A stretch of 64,000 nt of DNA from Pseudonocardia autotrophica (GTDB taxonomy: Bacteria > Actinomycetota > Actinomycetes > Mycobacteriales > Pseudonocardiaceae), in NCBI RefSeq assembly GCF_000717175.1, contig NZ_JNYD01000010.1, positions 1 to 64,000 on the forward strand. The letters are read 5' to 3'. The position numbers and the translations under genes are program-made. Shown here piece after piece: positions 40,683 through 50,075 of this stretch. The notes under the pieces were generated by a model that was not told where the DNA came from, searched no databases, and saw only the letters and a list, made by a program, of their open reading frames with translations. Each line of letters begins with the position of its first letter. Within the stretch, counting starts at the first letter, position 1.

Positions 40683-43154
40683 GGGTTCTCCTTCGGCTCG
40701 TCGTGGCGGCGCGAGGTGGCGGCGCAGCGCAGCAGCCGCGCGGTCGCGGTCGGCCTCGCCGGAGAGCAGATCGACGATCGGCAGCGACGCGTGGACGTGG
40801 CCGCGGGCGACGATCGTGGTGGTCGGCACCCCGGCCTCGACCAGTGCGTCGGCGCGGGTGGCTCCGTCCTCGTGGGCGGGGTCCAACTCGGCGAGGACGA
40901 CGATCGCCGGGGCCTGCCCGCCGGGCTCGCCATCGCTCGCCTCGAGCGGATTGACCAGGAGCTGGGCCACCGGGCCGGCAGGGTCTCCGCGTAGGGCACG
41001 GGCGACGCCCGAGGCGAGCTCGGCGCCCCCGCTCCAGCCCGCCACGGCGACCCGACCGGGGATCCCGCCGAGCTCCGGACTCCGCGCGGAGATCCAGCGC
41101 ACGGCGTCGACGGCCTCGGTCGTCGCCCGCCGACGGTCGGCGCCTGCGGTCGGGGCGGTGGACACCACGAGCGCACCGACGCGTCGGGCGAGATCGCGGG
41201 CGAAGGCCTCGGGCCCGGCCTCGGGGAGCGACCACGGCTCGCCCACCAGGTGCACGACGACGGGGTGCGGTCCCGGACCCTCCGGCCGGAACAGCCGGTA
41301 GGGGAGTCCCCAGGGCAGCACGCCGTCCCGCACCTCGGCGACCTGCGGGGGCAGGCGCCGCCCACTCGCCGCCGCGGCGAGGGCCCGCCTGCCGTCGGGC
41401 CCGTCGAGCCGGGGCAACGCGCCGAGGTCGGGCCCACCGGCCCCGACCAGCTCGCGCAGCAGGGCGGCCACGTCCGGGCGGTGCCGGGCGATCACACCGT
41501 CCGAGCAGCGCTCGCCCGCCGTCCCGGTCCTCCGAAAACCGAGGTAGTCCTGCTCGGCGACGGCGGCGCACAGCTCCCGGTAGACCCCGACACCTCCGAC
41601 GTAGGGCATGAACACCCGCGGCTTACCGGGCACATTCGCACCCAGATACCACGAGTCCGCTTCGGGGAAGAGCGTGATGTCCGCGCAGTCGTTGACGTGC
41701 TGGACCCAGCCCTGCTCGGCGGTCTCAGTGGGCTCGATCGTGTCCAGCTCGGCGTCGCGTAGTGCGGCCAGGCAGTCGGTGACCCAACCGACGTGCTGCT
41801 CGATCGCGACGACCATGTTCGACAGCACGGACGGGCTGCCCGGCCCGGTGATCATGAACAGGTTCGGGAACCCGCCGGTCATCAGGCCGAGATAGGTCCT
41901 CGGTCCGTGGGCCCATGCCTCCCGCAGCGTGCGTCCGCCGAGGCCCACCGGGTCGACCGCCAGCAGGGCACCCGTCATCGCGTCGTAGCCGGTGGCGAAC
42001 ACCAGGGTGTCCACCTCGGTGACCCCGGCGGCGGTCTCGATCCCGCGCTCGACGACCCGGGTGATCGGTGTCGACCTGATGTCGACGAGCCGCACGTGGG
42101 CCTCGTTGAACGTCTCGTAGTAACCGGTGTCGAAGCAGGGGCGCTTGGCCATGAAGGGGAACCCCTCGGGGCACAAGGCCTCCGCGGTGCGCGGGTCGCG
42201 GACCGTCGCACGGATCTTCTCGCGCAGGAACTCCGCGAGCACCGCGTTCGCTGCGGGATCGGTGAGGTGGTCGGCGAAGACCTCGTTGAGCGCCGAGATC
42301 TCGCCCGCACTCCAGGCGGTCTCGCAGCGTTCGCGCTGCTGCTCGGGCGTGAGGTCCTCGGCGCGTGCGGTCGGAGGTCGCAGCGGCACCCCGCCCGACG
42401 AGTTCCGGGCCGCCTCCCGGTACCCCGCCCGATCTTCGGCGAGCATTCGGAGCCGGTACCCGGGGGCCGGCCCGTTGCGGGCGGGAAGGGAGAACGCCGG
42501 AGTCCGCTGGAAGACCGTCAGCTCGGCCGCGTCCCGGGCCAGCAGCGGAATCAGCTGGACGCCCGACGACCCGGTACCGACAACGGCCACCCGCCGCCCG
42601 GAGACGTCGAGACCCTCCTCGGGCCAGCGTGCAGTCGACACGATCTCGCCTGCGAAGTCGTCCAGTCCGGCGAGATCGACGGGCTTGGGCACAGAGAGCG
42701 CGCCGGTGGCCATCACGACATGACGCGCGACAAGGACCTCGCCCTGCTCCGTGGTGACCCGCCACACCGCGGCGGTGTCGTCCCAGGCGGCGTCGGTGAC
42801 GCGGGTGTCGAACCGGATGTCGCGGCGCAGATCGTGGCGATCTGCGACATGGGAGAGGTAGCGGAGGATCTCGGGCTGGGTCGCGTACTTCTCCGACCAC
42901 CGCCACTCCTCCTCGAGCCCGGGGTCCCAGCTGTAGCTGTAGTCGGTGGTCGGGATGTCGCACCGCAGCCCGGGGTACCGGTTCCAGTACCAGGTGCCAC
43001 CGACGTCGGAACCCGCCTCGAGGACGACGACGGAGAACCGCAGCTCGCGCAGCCGGGCGAGCGCGTAGAGCCCGGCGAACCCCGCGCCGACGACGATCAC
43101 CTCGACGTCGAGACCCACCCGCTCCGCTGCGGGCACGGCTCGTTCCTGTGTCAT
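39261..43154 (-). CDS. Three-part fusion: Baeyer-Villiger-type monooxygenase, alpha/beta hydrolase, aldehyde dehydrogenase
   Basis: A single frame of 1297 codons runs without a stop from ATG 43154. Residues 1-540 are a flavin monooxygenase: FAD motif [12 protein letters not shown] (21-32), [15 protein letters not shown] and a second dinucleotide site VVGTGSSG (191-198). The BVMO fingerprint reads [12 protein letters not shown] (167-178), with Ser173 where His is expected. Residues about 600-815 form an alpha/beta hydrolase with GWSGG (Ser708), Asp758 and His786 or 788. Residues 825-1297 are a complete aldehyde dehydrogenase with [10 protein letters not shown] and Cys in [12 protein letters not shown]. 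The three steps fit ketone to ester, ester to alcohol plus acid, and aldehyde to acid. AAGGAG sits before Met825, so the third part may also be made alone. A LuxR-type operator lies 90 bases upstream. Confidence 0.72.
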   Translation of the reverse strand: MTQERAVPAAERVGLDVEVIVVGAGFAGLYALARLRELRFSVVVLEAGSDVGGTWYWNRYPGLRCDIPTTDYSYSWDPGLEEEWRWSEKYATQPEILRYLSHVADRHDLRRDIRFDTRVTDAAWDDTAAVWRVTTEQGEVLVARHVVMATGALSVPKPVDLAGLDDFAGEIVSTARWPEEGLDVSGRRVAVVGTGSSGVQLIPLLARDAAELTVFQRTPAFSLPARNGPAPGYRLRMLAEDRAGYREAARNSSGGVPLRPPTARAEDLTPEQQRERCETAWSAGEISALNEVFADHLTDPAANAVLAEFLREKIRATVRDPRTAEALCPEGFPFMAKRPCFDTGYYETFNEAHVRLVDIRSTPITRVVERGIETAAGVTEVDTLVFATGYDAMTGALLAVDPVGLGGRTLREAWAHGPRTYLGLMTGGFPNLFMITGPGSPSVLSNMVVAIEQHVGWVTDCLAALRDAELDTIEPTETAEQGWVQHVNDCADITLFPEADSWYLGANVPGKPRVFMPYVGGVGVYRELCAAVAEQDYLGFRRTGTAGERCSDGVIARHRPDVAALLRELVGAGGPDLGALPRLDGPDGRRALAAAASGRRLPPQVAEVRDGVLPWGLPYRLFRPEGPGPHPVVVHLVGEPWSLPEAGPEAFARDLARRVGALVVSTAPTAGADRRRATTEAVDAVRWISARSPELGGIPGRVAVAGWSGGAELASGVARALRGDPAGPVAQLLVNPLEASDGEPGGQAPAIVVLAELDPAHEDGATRADALVEAGVPTTTIVARGHVHASLPIVDLLSGEADRDRAAAALRRHLAPPRRAEGEPMEHARQFYIGGRWVDPAGPRTLPVVDPATEQEIETIALGEAADVDAAVAAARGAFETWSRIGVDERLRLLDRITEIYAKRAEEIGESISREIGAPRALAVDVQAAVGVVHLETTRTVLADFAFERRQGSTLVVHEPIGVCALITPWNWPIHQIVPKVAAALATGCTMVLKPSERAPLNALLLAEVLDEAGVPAGVFNLVNGDGPTVGAALAAHPGVDMVSFTGSTRAGIEVARVAAPTVKRVTQELGGKSANILLDGDDLPALVARDVRVLCTNSGQSCNAPTRMLVPAARMADVVRAAADAAEAVVVGPPTAKDTVMGPLASETQFRTVQDYIARGIAEGATLVAGGPGRPDGLDTGFYARPTVFADVDNSMTIAREEIFGPVLVLIGYADEDEAVRIADDSDYGLSAWVSGEPDRARALARRLRTGEVHVNGADTDFGAPYGGYRRSGNGREFGAAGFAEYLETKSILGFE

Positions 43155-43239
43155 GGGGGCGACTCCTCATCGCGGTGTCCCGCCCCGGGGTATCTCCGGA
43201 GCGTGGTCCACGCTAGGCGTCGGCCCGGAGCGGGCACAG

Positions 43240-43253
43240 TGCACCAAGGTGGA
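43240..43253. promoter_or_regulatory. LuxR-type operator before the fusion gene
   Basis: TGCACCAAGGTGGA (43240-43253), preceded by GGCACAG, is a near-palindrome matching TGCACCAAGGTGCA at 45838-45851 with one change. It lies in the gap between the ligase end (43267) and the fusion gene start (43154). Confidence 0.6.
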
Positions 43254-43266
43254 CGGTTTGTGCTGG

Positions 43267-44793
43267 TCAAGCGGGTGTGGCAGGTCGTGGTGGGCGTACG
43301 CCGAGCGCCGCCACCTCGCTGCGGTCGATGCCGCGTTTCTGGATCTTGCCGGTGGTGCCGCGGGGGAGCGCGTCGACGACGCGGTAGACCCGGGGGACCT
43401 TGTAGGCGGCCAGCCGTGCAGCCAGCCACTCGCGGAGCGCCGCAGGGCACACCTCGTGGTCGGGGCGGGCCGCGACGACGGCGGCGACCTCCTCGCCGAG
43501 CCGGGCGTCCGGGATCCCGATCACAGCGGCCTCCTGCACGGCCGGGTGCCCGTGGAGCACCTCCTCGATCTCCCGCGGGTACACGTTGTAGCCGCCCCGG
43601 ATGACGACGTCCTTCTTCCTGTCGACGATCCGCAGGTGGCCGTCCGGATCGAGGGTCCCGAGGTCGCCGGTGAGCAGCAGGCCCGCTCGCAGCACCTCGG
43701 CCGTCGCCTCCGGACGACGCCAGTAGCCGCGCATCAGGACGGGGCCGCGGAGGACGACCTCGCCCACCGTCCCGGGCGGCGCGGGCACTCCGTCCGCGCC
43801 CACGATGCTCACCTCGATCCCGGGCAGGGCCCGTCCGACGCTCCCGGTGCGGCGCTCCTCGCCGGGCCGGCACATCGTGGCGACGCCCGTGGCTTCGCTG
43901 AGTCCGTACCCCTCCAACACAGTGGCGCCGAGCCGGTCGTACAGCTCTCGTACGACCGTCTCCGGTAGCGGCGCTCCGCCGGACAACGCGGTGCGCAGCG
44001 CGACCAGGTCGTCCCTGTCGACTTCGGCGGGTGCATCGAGCACATCCGTCCACATCGTCGGGACGCCGGCGAGCAGGGTTAGCCGATGGTCCGCGGCCAG
44101 CCGCAGCATCGCGCCGGGGTCGTACCGCGGCATCAGCGAGAGCGTGGCGCCGCATCGCAGCGCGGACCCCATCACGACGACCTGGCCGTACACGTGGAAG
44201 AGCGGAAGGGCGGTCCCCATCCGCTCTCCGTCGCGCAGGTCGAGTGCCTGCGTGACGGCGCGGGCGGCGGCCACGATCCCTGCGTGGGTGAGCTCTGCCC
44301 CCTTGGGGCGCCCGGTGGTGCCGGAGGTGTACAGCAGGACCGCGACATCGTCGACGGGCACGCGCGGGACCGCAGGTCCACCGTCGTCCAGGACGCGGTC
44401 GTCGAGGATCCAGACCGGCACGTCCCGCGGACCGGCGGCTGCCCGCAGGGTGGCCGCGACGCTCGGTGAGCCCACCGCGAGCACGCAGTCCGCGTCGTCG
44501 AGGAAGTAGCCCAGCTCGATCTCGGTGCACGACGGGTTCACCGTGACTGCGATGGCGCCCGCGGCGAGGATGCCGTGGTAGGCGACCACGAACTCCGCCG
44601 ATGTCGGGGCCACGAGCAGTACCCGATCGCCTGCCCGCGCTCCGGCGGCGGCCAGCCGGACCGCGGCGGCCGAGACCAGCCCGGCCAGCTCGGCGTAGGA
44701 CCACGCCCGGTCGCCGACCCGCAGCGCGCACCGCGTGGGAACGCGCTGCGCGGTGCCGAAGAGCGCGGCGACGACGTCCTGAGGCTCGTTCAC
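43267..44793 (-). CDS. AMP-forming acyl-CoA ligase
   Basis: The 508-residue ANL ligase has LLYTSGTTGRPKGAELTH, PLFHVYGQVV, LEGYGLSEATGV, LLTGDLGTLDPDGHLRIVDRKKD (read as two parts), RGGYNVYPREIEEVL and the catalytic Lys in GTTGKIQKRGI. It belongs to the long-chain/medium-chain fatty-acid ligase branch. It would convert the acid made by the aldehyde dehydrogenase or hydrolase to a CoA ester. GTG 44793 overlaps the reductase stop (GTGA). The 112 bases after it hold the LuxR-type operator of the fusion gene. Confidence 0.85.
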   Translation of the reverse strand: MNEPQDVVAALFGTAQRVPTRCALRVGDRAWSYAELAGLVSAAAVRLAAAGARAGDRVLLVAPTSAEFVVAYHGILAAGAIAVTVNPSCTEIELGYFLDDADCVLAVGSPSVAATLRAAAGPRDVPVWILDDRVLDDGGPAVPRVPVDDVAVLLYTSGTTGRPKGAELTHAGIVAAARAVTQALDLRDGERMGTALPLFHVYGQVVVMGSALRCGATLSLMPRYDPGAMLRLAADHRLTLLAGVPTMWTDVLDAPAEVDRDDLVALRTALSGGAPLPETVVRELYDRLGATVLEGYGLSEATGVATMCRPGEERRTGSVGRALPGIEVSIVGADGVPAPPGTVGEVVLRGPVLMRGYWRRPEATAEVLRAGLLLTGDLGTLDPDGHLRIVDRKKDVVIRGGYNVYPREIEEVLHGHPAVQEAAVIGIPDARLGEEVAAVVAARPDHEVCPAALREWLAARLAAYKVPRVYRVVDALPRGTTGKIQKRGIDRSEVAALGVRPPRPATPA

Positions 44794-45779
44794 GCCCGGA
44801 CGTCGACGACGAGTCGTCCGCGGACCTGCCCGGCCAGCACCGTGTTCCCGCGCTCCGGCGCCTCGGCCAGGGGCACGATCTCGGTGATCTCGCGCAGGAC
44901 GGCGAGGTCGAGCCGCTCCGCGAGCAGGGCCCAGGCCGAGCGGCGGGCGGCGGCGGGTGCGTAGACCGAGTCGATCCCGGCCAGGGTCACACCGCGGGAG
45001 ATGAAGGGCACCACGAACGCCGGGAGGTCCACGCCCATCGCCATGCCCATTGCGGCGACCGTGCCGCCGTAGCGGGTCTCGGACAGCACAGTGGCGAGCG
45101 CTCGGCTGCCCAGAGTGTCGACTGCACCCGCCCACTTCGCGCGGCCCAGCTGTCCCGCCTCGAGTAGGTCGAGGCGGTCCACGACCGTGGTGGCGCCGAG
45201 CCGCAGCAGCGACTTCTCCTCCTGCTCGCGGCGACCGGTCGAGGCCACCACCTCGTAGCCCAGGGCCCCGAGGAGCATCACCGCCACTGAGCCCGCTCCG
45301 CCCGCGGCACCGGTGACCAGCACCGGCCCACCGCCGGGCTCGACGTGGTGCTCCTGCAACGCGCGGACGGCGAGCGCCGCGGTGTACCCGGCGGTGCCGA
45401 TCGCGGCGGCGGAGAGGTCGTCGATCGGTTCCGGGACCGGCGTGACCCACCCGTGCGGGACTCGGGCGCGCTCGGCGTACCCGCCAGGGTGGTCGGTACT
45501 GAGGCCCTGCCCGTTCACCGTCACCAGCAGGCCGGTGGGCAAGTCCGCCACCGTGGACTCGGCCACAGTGCCGACGAGGTCGATCCCGGCTGTCATCGGG
45601 AAGCGGCGGACCAGGTCGAACCGGCCGGAGATGATCAGCCCGTCCTTATAGTTGACGTCGGACCAGCGCACGTCGACGGTCACGTCGCCGTCTGGGAGGT
45701 CGGCGTCCGTGCGCTCGACCAGGCGGGTCGTGTAACCGGCGTCGCCTTGCTCGACCTCCAGGGCCCTGAAGCTCTGCAC
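44790..45779 (-). CDS. MDR-family oxidoreductase, YhdH/AcuI (acryloyl-CoA reductase)-like
   Basis: The 329-residue zinc-free medium-chain dehydrogenase has FRALEVEQGD, VRWSDVNYKDGLIISG, AGIDLVGTV, VTGAAGGAGSVAVMLLGALGY for NADPH and ALATVLSETRYGGTVAAMG. This is the YhdH/AcuI pattern; AcuI reduces acryloyl-CoA to propionyl-CoA. GTG 45779 gives the normal family N terminus (QSFRAL) and follows AAGGGA. It is first of a two-gene operon with the ligase, so it may reduce an enoyl-CoA or enone. The operator at 45838-45851 lies in its divergent promoter. Confidence 0.83.
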   Translation of the reverse strand: MQSFRALEVEQGDAGYTTRLVERTDADLPDGDVTVDVRWSDVNYKDGLIISGRFDLVRRFPMTAGIDLVGTVAESTVADLPTGLLVTVNGQGLSTDHPGGYAERARVPHGWVTPVPEPIDDLSAAAIGTAGYTAALAVRALQEHHVEPGGGPVLVTGAAGGAGSVAVMLLGALGYEVVASTGRREQEEKSLLRLGATTVVDRLDLLEAGQLGRAKWAGAVDTLGSRALATVLSETRYGGTVAAMGMAMGVDLPAFVVPFISRGVTLAGIDSVYAPAAARRSAWALLAERLDLAVLREITEIVPLAEAPERGNTVLAGQVRGRLVVDVRA

Positions 45780-45837
45780 AGTCCAATCCCTTCGTCGGGT
45801 CCGCCCAACGTAGGAACCGGGCTCTCGCTCGGCACAG

Positions 45838-45851
45838 TGCACCAAGGTGCA
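45838..45851. promoter_or_regulatory. LuxR-type operator in a divergent promoter
   Basis: TGCACCAAGGTGCA is a palindrome with a two-base centre, preceded by GGCACAG as at 43233-43239. It lies between the reductase (start 45779) and the SDR (start 45916), about 65-71 bases from each, and can serve both. Confidence 0.65.
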
Positions 45852-45915
45852 TTGTCGACGTCACGGCCCCGTTCCTACGGTCGTACCCGCCGGCAGCGGA
45901 GGCGGAGGAGGGCCG

Positions 45916-46827
45916 ATGGACTCGTTCACGGGCAAGATCGCGGTGGTCACGGGCGGTGGCGCCGGAATGGGCGCCGAGTTGGCCCGGATGCTCGCTGCCG
46001 AGGGGTGTGACGTCGCGGTCTGCGACGTCTCGGAGGCCAATCTCGAGGAGGCCGTCGCCCGCTCCCGGGCCGACGCCCCCGCGGGCACCCGGGTCAGCAG
46101 CTGCGTCGCCGACGTGTCCGCCGAGGCCGATCTGGAAGCGTTTCGCGACCACGTCGCCACCGCGCACGAGACTGACCACGTGGACCTGCTGTTCAACAAC
46201 GCGGGCATCGGCGGGGGCGGGTACAGCTTCGTCGCCGAGCCTCGCGAGCAGTGGGAACGGGTCTTCAACGTCAACTGGGGCGGTGTCTACCTCGGCGTCC
46301 GGGCGTTCCTGCCGATGCTGCTGCGCAGCGAGCGGGCTCGGATCGTGAACACCAGCAGCGTGAACGGCTTCTGGGCGGGGCTGAGCCCCAACGAGTCGAT
46401 CGTGGCGTACAGCACCGCGAAGTTCGCGGTCCGCGGGTTCAGCGAGGCGCTGATCAGCGACCTGCGTCTCCGCGCTCCGCACGTCGGGGTGTCCGTGGTA
46501 CTGCCCGGGTACGTGGGGACGTCGCTGGTGCGCAACTCGATGACCTACCTCGGCGCGAAGGACGGTTCCGGGGTGGACGACGGCGTCGGGGACATCGATC
46601 GTGACTTCCGCGCCAACGCCCCCACCACGTCGGAGTCGGCCGCGAAGGAGATCCTCGAGGGCGTCCGGGCCGGTCAGTGGCGGATCCTGGTCGGCGACGA
46701 CGCGCGGATCCTCGACGAGGCCGTGCGCGCCGACCCGCTCAGTGCCTACCGACCCGAATTCTTCACCCGCATGCGGGAGCGCGGCGTCTTCACCACGATG
46801 CCGGAGCCGCCGGCCGGTGCGCAGTAG
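45916..46827 (+). CDS. SDR-family oxidoreductase
   Basis: The 303-residue SDR has IAVVTGGGAGMGAELA, LLFNNAGIGGGG, IVNTSSVNGFW with the Ser and YSTAKFAVRGF with Tyr and Lys. A C-terminal extension ends RMRERGVFTTMPEPP. ATG 45916 follows GGAGGAGGG; an upstream in-frame start at 45847 would overlap the operator. It is a candidate alcohol dehydrogenase that links the hydrolase and aldehyde dehydrogenase steps. A hydrolase gene follows after 11 bases. Confidence 0.83.
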   Translation: MDSFTGKIAVVTGGGAGMGAELARMLAAEGCDVAVCDVSEANLEEAVARSRADAPAGTRVSSCVADVSAEADLEAFRDHVATAHETDHVDLLFNNAGIGGGGYSFVAEPREQWERVFNVNWGGVYLGVRAFLPMLLRSERARIVNTSSVNGFWAGLSPNESIVAYSTAKFAVRGFSEALISDLRLRAPHVGVSVVLPGYVGTSLVRNSMTYLGAKDGSGVDDGVGDIDRDFRANAPTTSESAAKEILEGVRAGQWRILVGDDARILDEAVRADPLSAYRPEFFTRMRERGVFTTMPEPPAGAQ

Positions 46828-46838
46828 GGTTCGCCGTC

Positions 46839-47582
46839 ATGCCGATCGCACTCGTCCACGGCAATCCCGAGACCTCGGTGGTCTGGGGCCCGCTGGTGCG
46901 TGAGCTCGTGGCACGCGGGTCCGCCGAGCCGGTGCTGCTCTCGCCGCCCGGCTTCGGTGCCCCGGTGCCGCCCGGATTCGGGAGCACCGCCGAGGAGTAC
47001 CGGACTTGGCTGGTCGCCGAGCTCGAACTCCTCGGCGAACCCGTCGACCTGGTGGGCCATGACTGGGGCGCGGGGCACCTCTACGCCGTCGCCGCCACCC
47101 GTCCGGACCTGCTCCGGTCGTGGATCGCGGACTGTGCCGGGATCATCCACCCGGACTACGTGTGGCATCCTGCCGCCCAGACCTGGCAGACACCCGGCGA
47201 GGGAGAGGCTTTGGTCGCCCAGATGGTCGCGATGAGTGGTGCGGACCTCGTGGCGAGCGACGACGTGCCCGCGGACCTGGCCGGCCGGATCGCCGAACGC
47301 TTCGACGCGGAGATGGGCCGCTCGATCCTCGCGGTGTACAGGTCGGCGGTCCAGCCGTACATGCGCGAGCTCGGTGACCGGCTCGCCGCGGCACCTCAGA
47401 TCCCGTCGTTGATCGTGCATGCCACGGCGGACAGGTACACGATGCCGGACCTGGCCCCGATCGTGGCAGAGCGGACGAACAGTGAGGTCCTGGAGCTGCC
47501 CGGCGCCGGGCACTGGTGGATGTGGGAGCACCCGGCGGAGGCGGCCCAAGCGTTCCTCCGCTTCTGGACGACCCTCGACTGA
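46839..47582 (+). CDS. Alpha/beta hydrolase, epoxide hydrolase/haloalkane dehalogenase-like
   Basis: The 247-residue hydrolase has oxyanion motif ALVHGNPETSVVW, nucleophile Asp in VGHDWGAGH (not Ser), and His in PGAGHWWMWEHP. HGNP plus GHDWG is the pattern of haloalkane dehalogenases and epoxide hydrolases, which form an ester on Asp. The halide-binding Trp is the residue after the nucleophile. Substrate unknown. It ends five bases before the converging LuxR gene. Confidence 0.8.
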   Translation: MPIALVHGNPETSVVWGPLVRELVARGSAEPVLLSPPGFGAPVPPGFGSTAEEYRTWLVAELELLGEPVDLVGHDWGAGHLYAVAATRPDLLRSWIADCAGIIHPDYVWHPAAQTWQTPGEGEALVAQMVAMSGADLVASDDVPADLAGRIAERFDAEMGRSILAVYRSAVQPYMRELGDRLAAAPQIPSLIVHATADRYTMPDLAPIVAERTNSEVLELPGAGHWWMWEHPAEAAQAFLRFWTTLD

Positions 47583-47587
47583 GTGCC

Positions 47588-48346
47588 TCAGCGCGAGGGG
47601 GGAACGTGGAAGCGCGCCACGTACTCGGCTCGGGAGCGACAGCCTGACGCGGCCAGCACCCGGCTGACGTACTTCTTCACCGTGTCGAGGCTGAGGAACA
47701 GCGTGGCCGCGATCTCCCGGTTGGCCCGGCCCTCCCCGACGAGCGCCGCCACCTCCTGGAGGCGGCCGCTCAGCACCGGCGGGGCCGGGAGCTCGGCCGG
47801 AATCCGTCTGCTGATCGCCGACAGGTGCCGGGAGAGGAGGCGCAGAGCCGCGGCCGCGCCGTCGTCGATCAGGTGGGGTTCGGAATCGGTCAATCCGACC
47901 AGCGCGTGCCCGCCCCGCGGGAACCGCAGGTGCATGATCGCCGACGAGCGATAGCCCCACTGCCGCATGTGCCCGTCGATGTACTCCCGCCCCCAGGCGG
48001 GCACGGTCCGCAGCCGGTCGATGTCGCTGAGCCCCTCCCGGCTCAGCGCCAGGCAGGACTCGTCCGACGACAGCACGTCGAGTTCGTGCCAGCGGTCCCG
48101 GTAGCCGGGCCAGCTGGTCACGCACGATCCGCGCAGCGACGGCGACCGGTCCGCGAACGCATCCTTGATCGTCGGCCCGGCGAAACAGGTGAGGTTGCGG
48201 AAGGAGAACGTCGAGGCGAGGGACTCGAGCACGAGCTCCTTGAACTCCGGGATCGTCCGGGCCGCATCGCACACCTCGAGCACCGAGAAGACACGTTCGT
48301 AGTGCGCGACCGGCAGCGCCGGGCCGCTCCTCGTCGATGCCACCAC
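47588..48346 (-). CDS. LuxR-family transcriptional regulator
   Basis: The 252-residue protein has an N-terminal GAF/PAS-sized sensory part (about 1-185) and a C-terminal LuxR helix-turn-helix: LSGRLQEVAALVGEGRANRE and ATLFLSLDTVKKYVSRVLAA. There is no receiver domain and no quorum-sensing signature. It starts at GTG 48346 (a second GTG follows directly). The TGCACCAAAGTGCA-type palindromes at 43240, 45838, 51248 and 51294 lie around it and are its probable sites, so it is the likely pathway activator of segment 3. Confidence 0.83.
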   Translation of the reverse strand: MVASTRSGPALPVAHYERVFSVLEVCDAARTIPEFKELVLESLASTFSFRNLTCFAGPTIKDAFADRSPSLRGSCVTSWPGYRDRWHELDVLSSDESCLALSREGLSDIDRLRTVPAWGREYIDGHMRQWGYRSSAIMHLRFPRGGHALVGLTDSEPHLIDDGAAAALRLLSRHLSAISRRIPAELPAPPVLSGRLQEVAALVGEGRANREIAATLFLSLDTVKKYVSRVLAASGCRSRAEYVARFHVPPSR

Positions 48347-48409
48347 TGGCGTGCCTCCCGCTACGACACAGGCCGACCCCCCGGATTCAAACCGAGGGGT
48401 CGCCGAACT

Positions 48410-49225
48410 TCAAGAGCGGTCGGTGCCGAGTCCGACGAAGGCGGGTCGCCGCTTCTCCTGGTAGCTCGCCACGCCCTCGTGGAAGTCCGGGTGCTCGAAC
48501 GACACCACCATCCGCCGGTCCGCCTCCCCGGCCGCCTCGGCGAACGTGCTCGTCTCTGCGTCCGTGAGCTGATTCTTGATCGTGGCCATCGCTGCGGGGG
48601 AGCAGTTCTCGGCCAGGTCCTGCGCGTACGCGACCGTGGTGTCGAGCAGCGCGTCCGCCTCAACGACCCGATCGACCAGGCCCATGGCCAGTGCCTCGGC
48701 ACCCTGCACGATCCGGGCCGACAGCAACAGGTCGGTCGCCCGCGAGTGGCCGACGATCCGGGGTAACAACCAGGCCGAGCCGTACTCCGCGATCAGCCCG
48801 CGACGGGCGAACGCCGTGGTGAACTTCGCCGTGGGGGTCGCGAAGCGCAGGTCGGCGTAGAGCGCCTGGACGAACCCCAGCCCGGCGGCGGCGCCGTTCA
48901 CGGCGGCGATCAGCGGCTTGCGCAGCAGCAGCGGACGATGACAGGGCACCGTGCGGGCAGGCAGGCCCTTCTTCTCCGCGCCGGTCAGGACGTTCAGGTC
49001 ATCCATGTCCGCCCCGGCGCAGAAGCCGCGACCGGCGCCGGTCACCACCACGGCGCGGACGTCGGGATCGGCCTCCGCCTCGTCGAGCAGGGCGAAGTAG
49101 CGCTGCTCCAACGCGTCGGTCCAGGCGTTGAGCCGGTGCGGACGGTTGAGCGTCAGCACCAGCACGCCGCCCCGCTTCTCGGCCAGGACGGTCTCGACGC
49201 CGGCGTCCACAGTGGTGTCGGTCAT
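48410..49225 (-). CDS. Enoyl-CoA hydratase/isomerase family protein
   Basis: The 271-residue crotonase has LVLTLNRPHRLNAWTDAL, GAGRGFCAGADMDDL and AVNGAAAGLGFVQALYADLRF (both oxyanion segments). FARRGLIAEYGSAWLLPRIVG carries the region of the second catalytic acid. Its C terminus (SFEHPDFHEGVASYQEKRRP) resembles hydratases with broader substrates. ATG 49225 lies 17 bases from the aldolase end, so the two form an operon with the binding-protein gene upstream. Confidence 0.82.
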   Translation of the reverse strand: MTDTTVDAGVETVLAEKRGGVLVLTLNRPHRLNAWTDALEQRYFALLDEAEADPDVRAVVVTGAGRGFCAGADMDDLNVLTGAEKKGLPARTVPCHRPLLLRKPLIAAVNGAAAGLGFVQALYADLRFATPTAKFTTAFARRGLIAEYGSAWLLPRIVGHSRATDLLLSARIVQGAEALAMGLVDRVVEADALLDTTVAYAQDLAENCSPAAMATIKNQLTDAETSTFAEAAGEADRRMVVSFEHPDFHEGVASYQEKRRPAFVGLGTDRS

Positions 49226-49241
49226 GGGGTCCTCTCTGAGG

Positions 49242-50051
49242 TCAGTCGAACAGGTCGGGGTCGGAGATGCGGATCTCCTCCCAGAGCGGCTGGAAGTTGA
49301 ACCAACCCGCCCACGGCGTGCCGTTCTGCTCCGCGGTGTACGCCGCCCACTCGTGGCGGACCTGGATGGGCTCACCCGCCGCCATCGCAGTGAGCTGCGC
49401 TTGGCAGGAGCGTTCCAGGGACAGGAACCAGAACACCGCCTCGTCGAGCGTGCGGCCGACGGTGAACAGCCCGTGGTTCTGGTGGATGGCAGCCTTGTGC
49501 GGGCCGAGACCGGCGGCGACCTGCCGCCCCGCTTCGGGATCGAGCACGACGGCGCCGCCCTGGTCCGCGACGACGGCGTGGTCCCCGTAGAAGGTGCACG
49601 CGTCCTGGGTCAGCGGGGCCAGCGGGATGCCCAGCGAGCTGAAGGCCTTCCCGTACGGCGAGTGCGAGTGTGCGGCGGCGACGACGTCGGGTCGGGCCTG
49701 GTGGATGGCCGAGTGCAGCACGAAGGCGGCGCGGTTGACCGGCTGGTCGCCGTACACGACGTCGCCGTCGTGGTCGACGAGCACCAGGTCCCGCACCCGC
49801 ATGTGCCGGAAGCTCCGGCCGAAGGGGTTGACCCAGAAGTGGTCGGGGAACTCGGGATCGCGCACCGTGATGTGCCCGGCCACCCCCTCACCGAAGCCGA
49901 AGCGGCCGAAGAGCCGCAGCGCCCCGGCGAGCTTCTGCTTGCGATGCGCGCGTTCCTCCTCGACGGTCGCGAACTCGGCCGGTGTCGGCAGCGGCGGCAG
50001 GTCCCGAGGCGCCAGCCGGACGCCGTCGACGAACCGTTCCGTGGTGGTCAT
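49242..50051 (-). CDS. Class II aldolase/adducin-family protein
   Basis: The 269-residue protein has the zinc site AAAHSHSPYGKAFSSLG (HxH) and HQNHGLFTVGRTLDEA with the third His, plus GHITVRDPEFPDHFWVNPFG for phosphate or carboxylate binding. The family contains fuculose-phosphate aldolases, decarboxylases and dehydratases. It may split a hydroxy-keto intermediate. ATG 50051 is 24 bases from the end of the binding-protein gene. Confidence 0.82.
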   Translation of the reverse strand: MTTTERFVDGVRLAPRDLPPLPTPAEFATVEEERAHRKQKLAGALRLFGRFGFGEGVAGHITVRDPEFPDHFWVNPFGRSFRHMRVRDLVLVDHDGDVVYGDQPVNRAAFVLHSAIHQARPDVVAAAHSHSPYGKAFSSLGIPLAPLTQDACTFYGDHAVVADQGGAVVLDPEAGRQVAAGLGPHKAAIHQNHGLFTVGRTLDEAVFWFLSLERSCQAQLTAMAAGEPIQVRHEWAAYTAEQNGTPWAGWFNFQPLWEEIRISDPDLFD

Positions 50052-50075
50052 GCGGTGCTCCTCTCTGCGGGCGGA

